In this document: piece by piece, positions 6,199-6,432 of the stretch
Layout: each line of letters starts with the position of its first letter
Numbering within the stretch: the stretch's first letter is position 1
Assembly: GCA_029859085.1 (NCBI GenBank)
Contig: JAOUDU010000160.1
Coordinates: 1 to 6,432, forward strand
DNA length: 6,432 nucleotides
DNA from: Gammaproteobacteria bacterium
GTDB lineage: Bacteria; Pseudomonadota; Gammaproteobacteria; Pseudomonadales; Halieaceae
Direction of reading: 5' to 3'
Notes under the pieces: model-generated
Told to the model about the DNA's origin: nothing
What the model saw: the letters and a program-made list of their open reading frames with translations, nothing else
Database searches by the model: none
Made by a program: the position numbers and the translations under genes

Positions 6199-6432
6199 AT
6201 GGTTGGCAAGCTGAATAGTTGTTCCCGGCGCCAGGGACGAAGTCCGCTGTTGCAAATGCTGGGCCTGCTCTGCGCCCTGGCCGTGCCGCCGCCTGTCTGG
6301 GCCGGCACGCCTGCCCCCTATGGCGAGTACTTCGTGCGGCTTGGCCAGAGCTGGCCGGATGCCGGTGCCATTACTCCCGGGCCCGAGCCGCTGCCGGGGC
6401 CGGAGTCCGATGACGTCGCGCGCTTCGAGCGC
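6199..6432 (+). CDS. Secreted protein of unknown function, 3' end missing
   Basis: The frame is open from ATG 6199 to the right edge (78 codons visible) and is preceded directly by an in-frame TAA (6196-6198), so this ATG is the first possible start. The N-terminus looks like a Sec signal peptide: a basic n-region (K4, RRQGR at 10-14), a hydrophobic core LLQMLGLLCALAVPPPV (17-33) and a likely cleavage after VWA (33-35). The visible mature part begins GTPAPYGEYFVRLGQSW and continues through a Pro/Gly-rich stretch (PGPEPLPGPE) to DDVARFER. An internal ATG at 6256 would leave a signal peptide without basic residues, so 6199 is preferred. Its Shine-Dalgarno is poor, with AGGA at 6181-6184 too far upstream. 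Too little is visible to name a family. It is divergent from the acyltransferase and may share its control region. Confidence 0.7.
   Translation, partial: MVGKLNSCSRRQGRSPLLQMLGLLCALAVPPPVWAGTPAPYGEYFVRLGQSWPDAGAITPGPEPLPGPESDDVARFER

Noticed and set aside
6186..6218. Alternative ATG at 6186 for the right-hand exported protein
   Set aside because: It is in another frame and meets a TAG after ten codons; ATG 6199 gives a signal peptide and stays open to the edge.

Overview
The window is a GC-rich, gene-dense stretch of bacterial chromosome. A RapA-type Swi2/Snf2 ATPase and a WS/DGAT acyltransferase lie side by side. RapA is largely a gammaproteobacterial protein, and wax ester/triacylglycerol synthases are common in marine gammaproteobacteria. 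I therefore infer an aquatic, lipid-storing gammaproteobacterium; this rests on gene content only. I see no RNA genes, insertion sequences, CRISPR arrays or other mobile elements.

Layout. (1) At the left edge, on the + strand, is the 3' part of a gene for an exported protein with a glycine-zipper-like stretch and four cysteines (to 560). (2) A 74-bp gap separates it from the convergent rapA stop and holds weak hairpins but no T-tract terminator. (3) Three genes run leftward on the - strand in this transcription order: a WS/DGAT acyltransferase (start 5943), a TatD-family metal-dependent hydrolase (start 4209) and rapA (start 3397). The gaps are 30 bp (acyltransferase to tatD) and a one-base UGAUG overlap (tatD to rapA), so they look like one operon. 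(4) A 255-bp leader/promoter region lies between the acyltransferase and a divergent + strand gene. (5) That gene (6199 onward) encodes a protein with a signal peptide and runs off the right edge.

The three operon products do not form an obvious pathway: neutral-lipid synthesis, a DNase/hydrolase-type enzyme, and recycling of stalled RNA polymerase. The most notable feature is the acyltransferase. After a complete catalytic domain it carries a tail of about 78 residues with 29 Lys/Arg and one acidic residue. The tail is partly built from 18-bp in-frame DNA repeats and resembles histone H1/AlgP/PhaF tails. It could tether lipid inclusions to the nucleoid; that is a hypothesis. A second point is the tatD/rapA junction, where a canonical U_UUU_UUC heptamer sits just before the tatD stop and the -1 frame leads openly into rapA.
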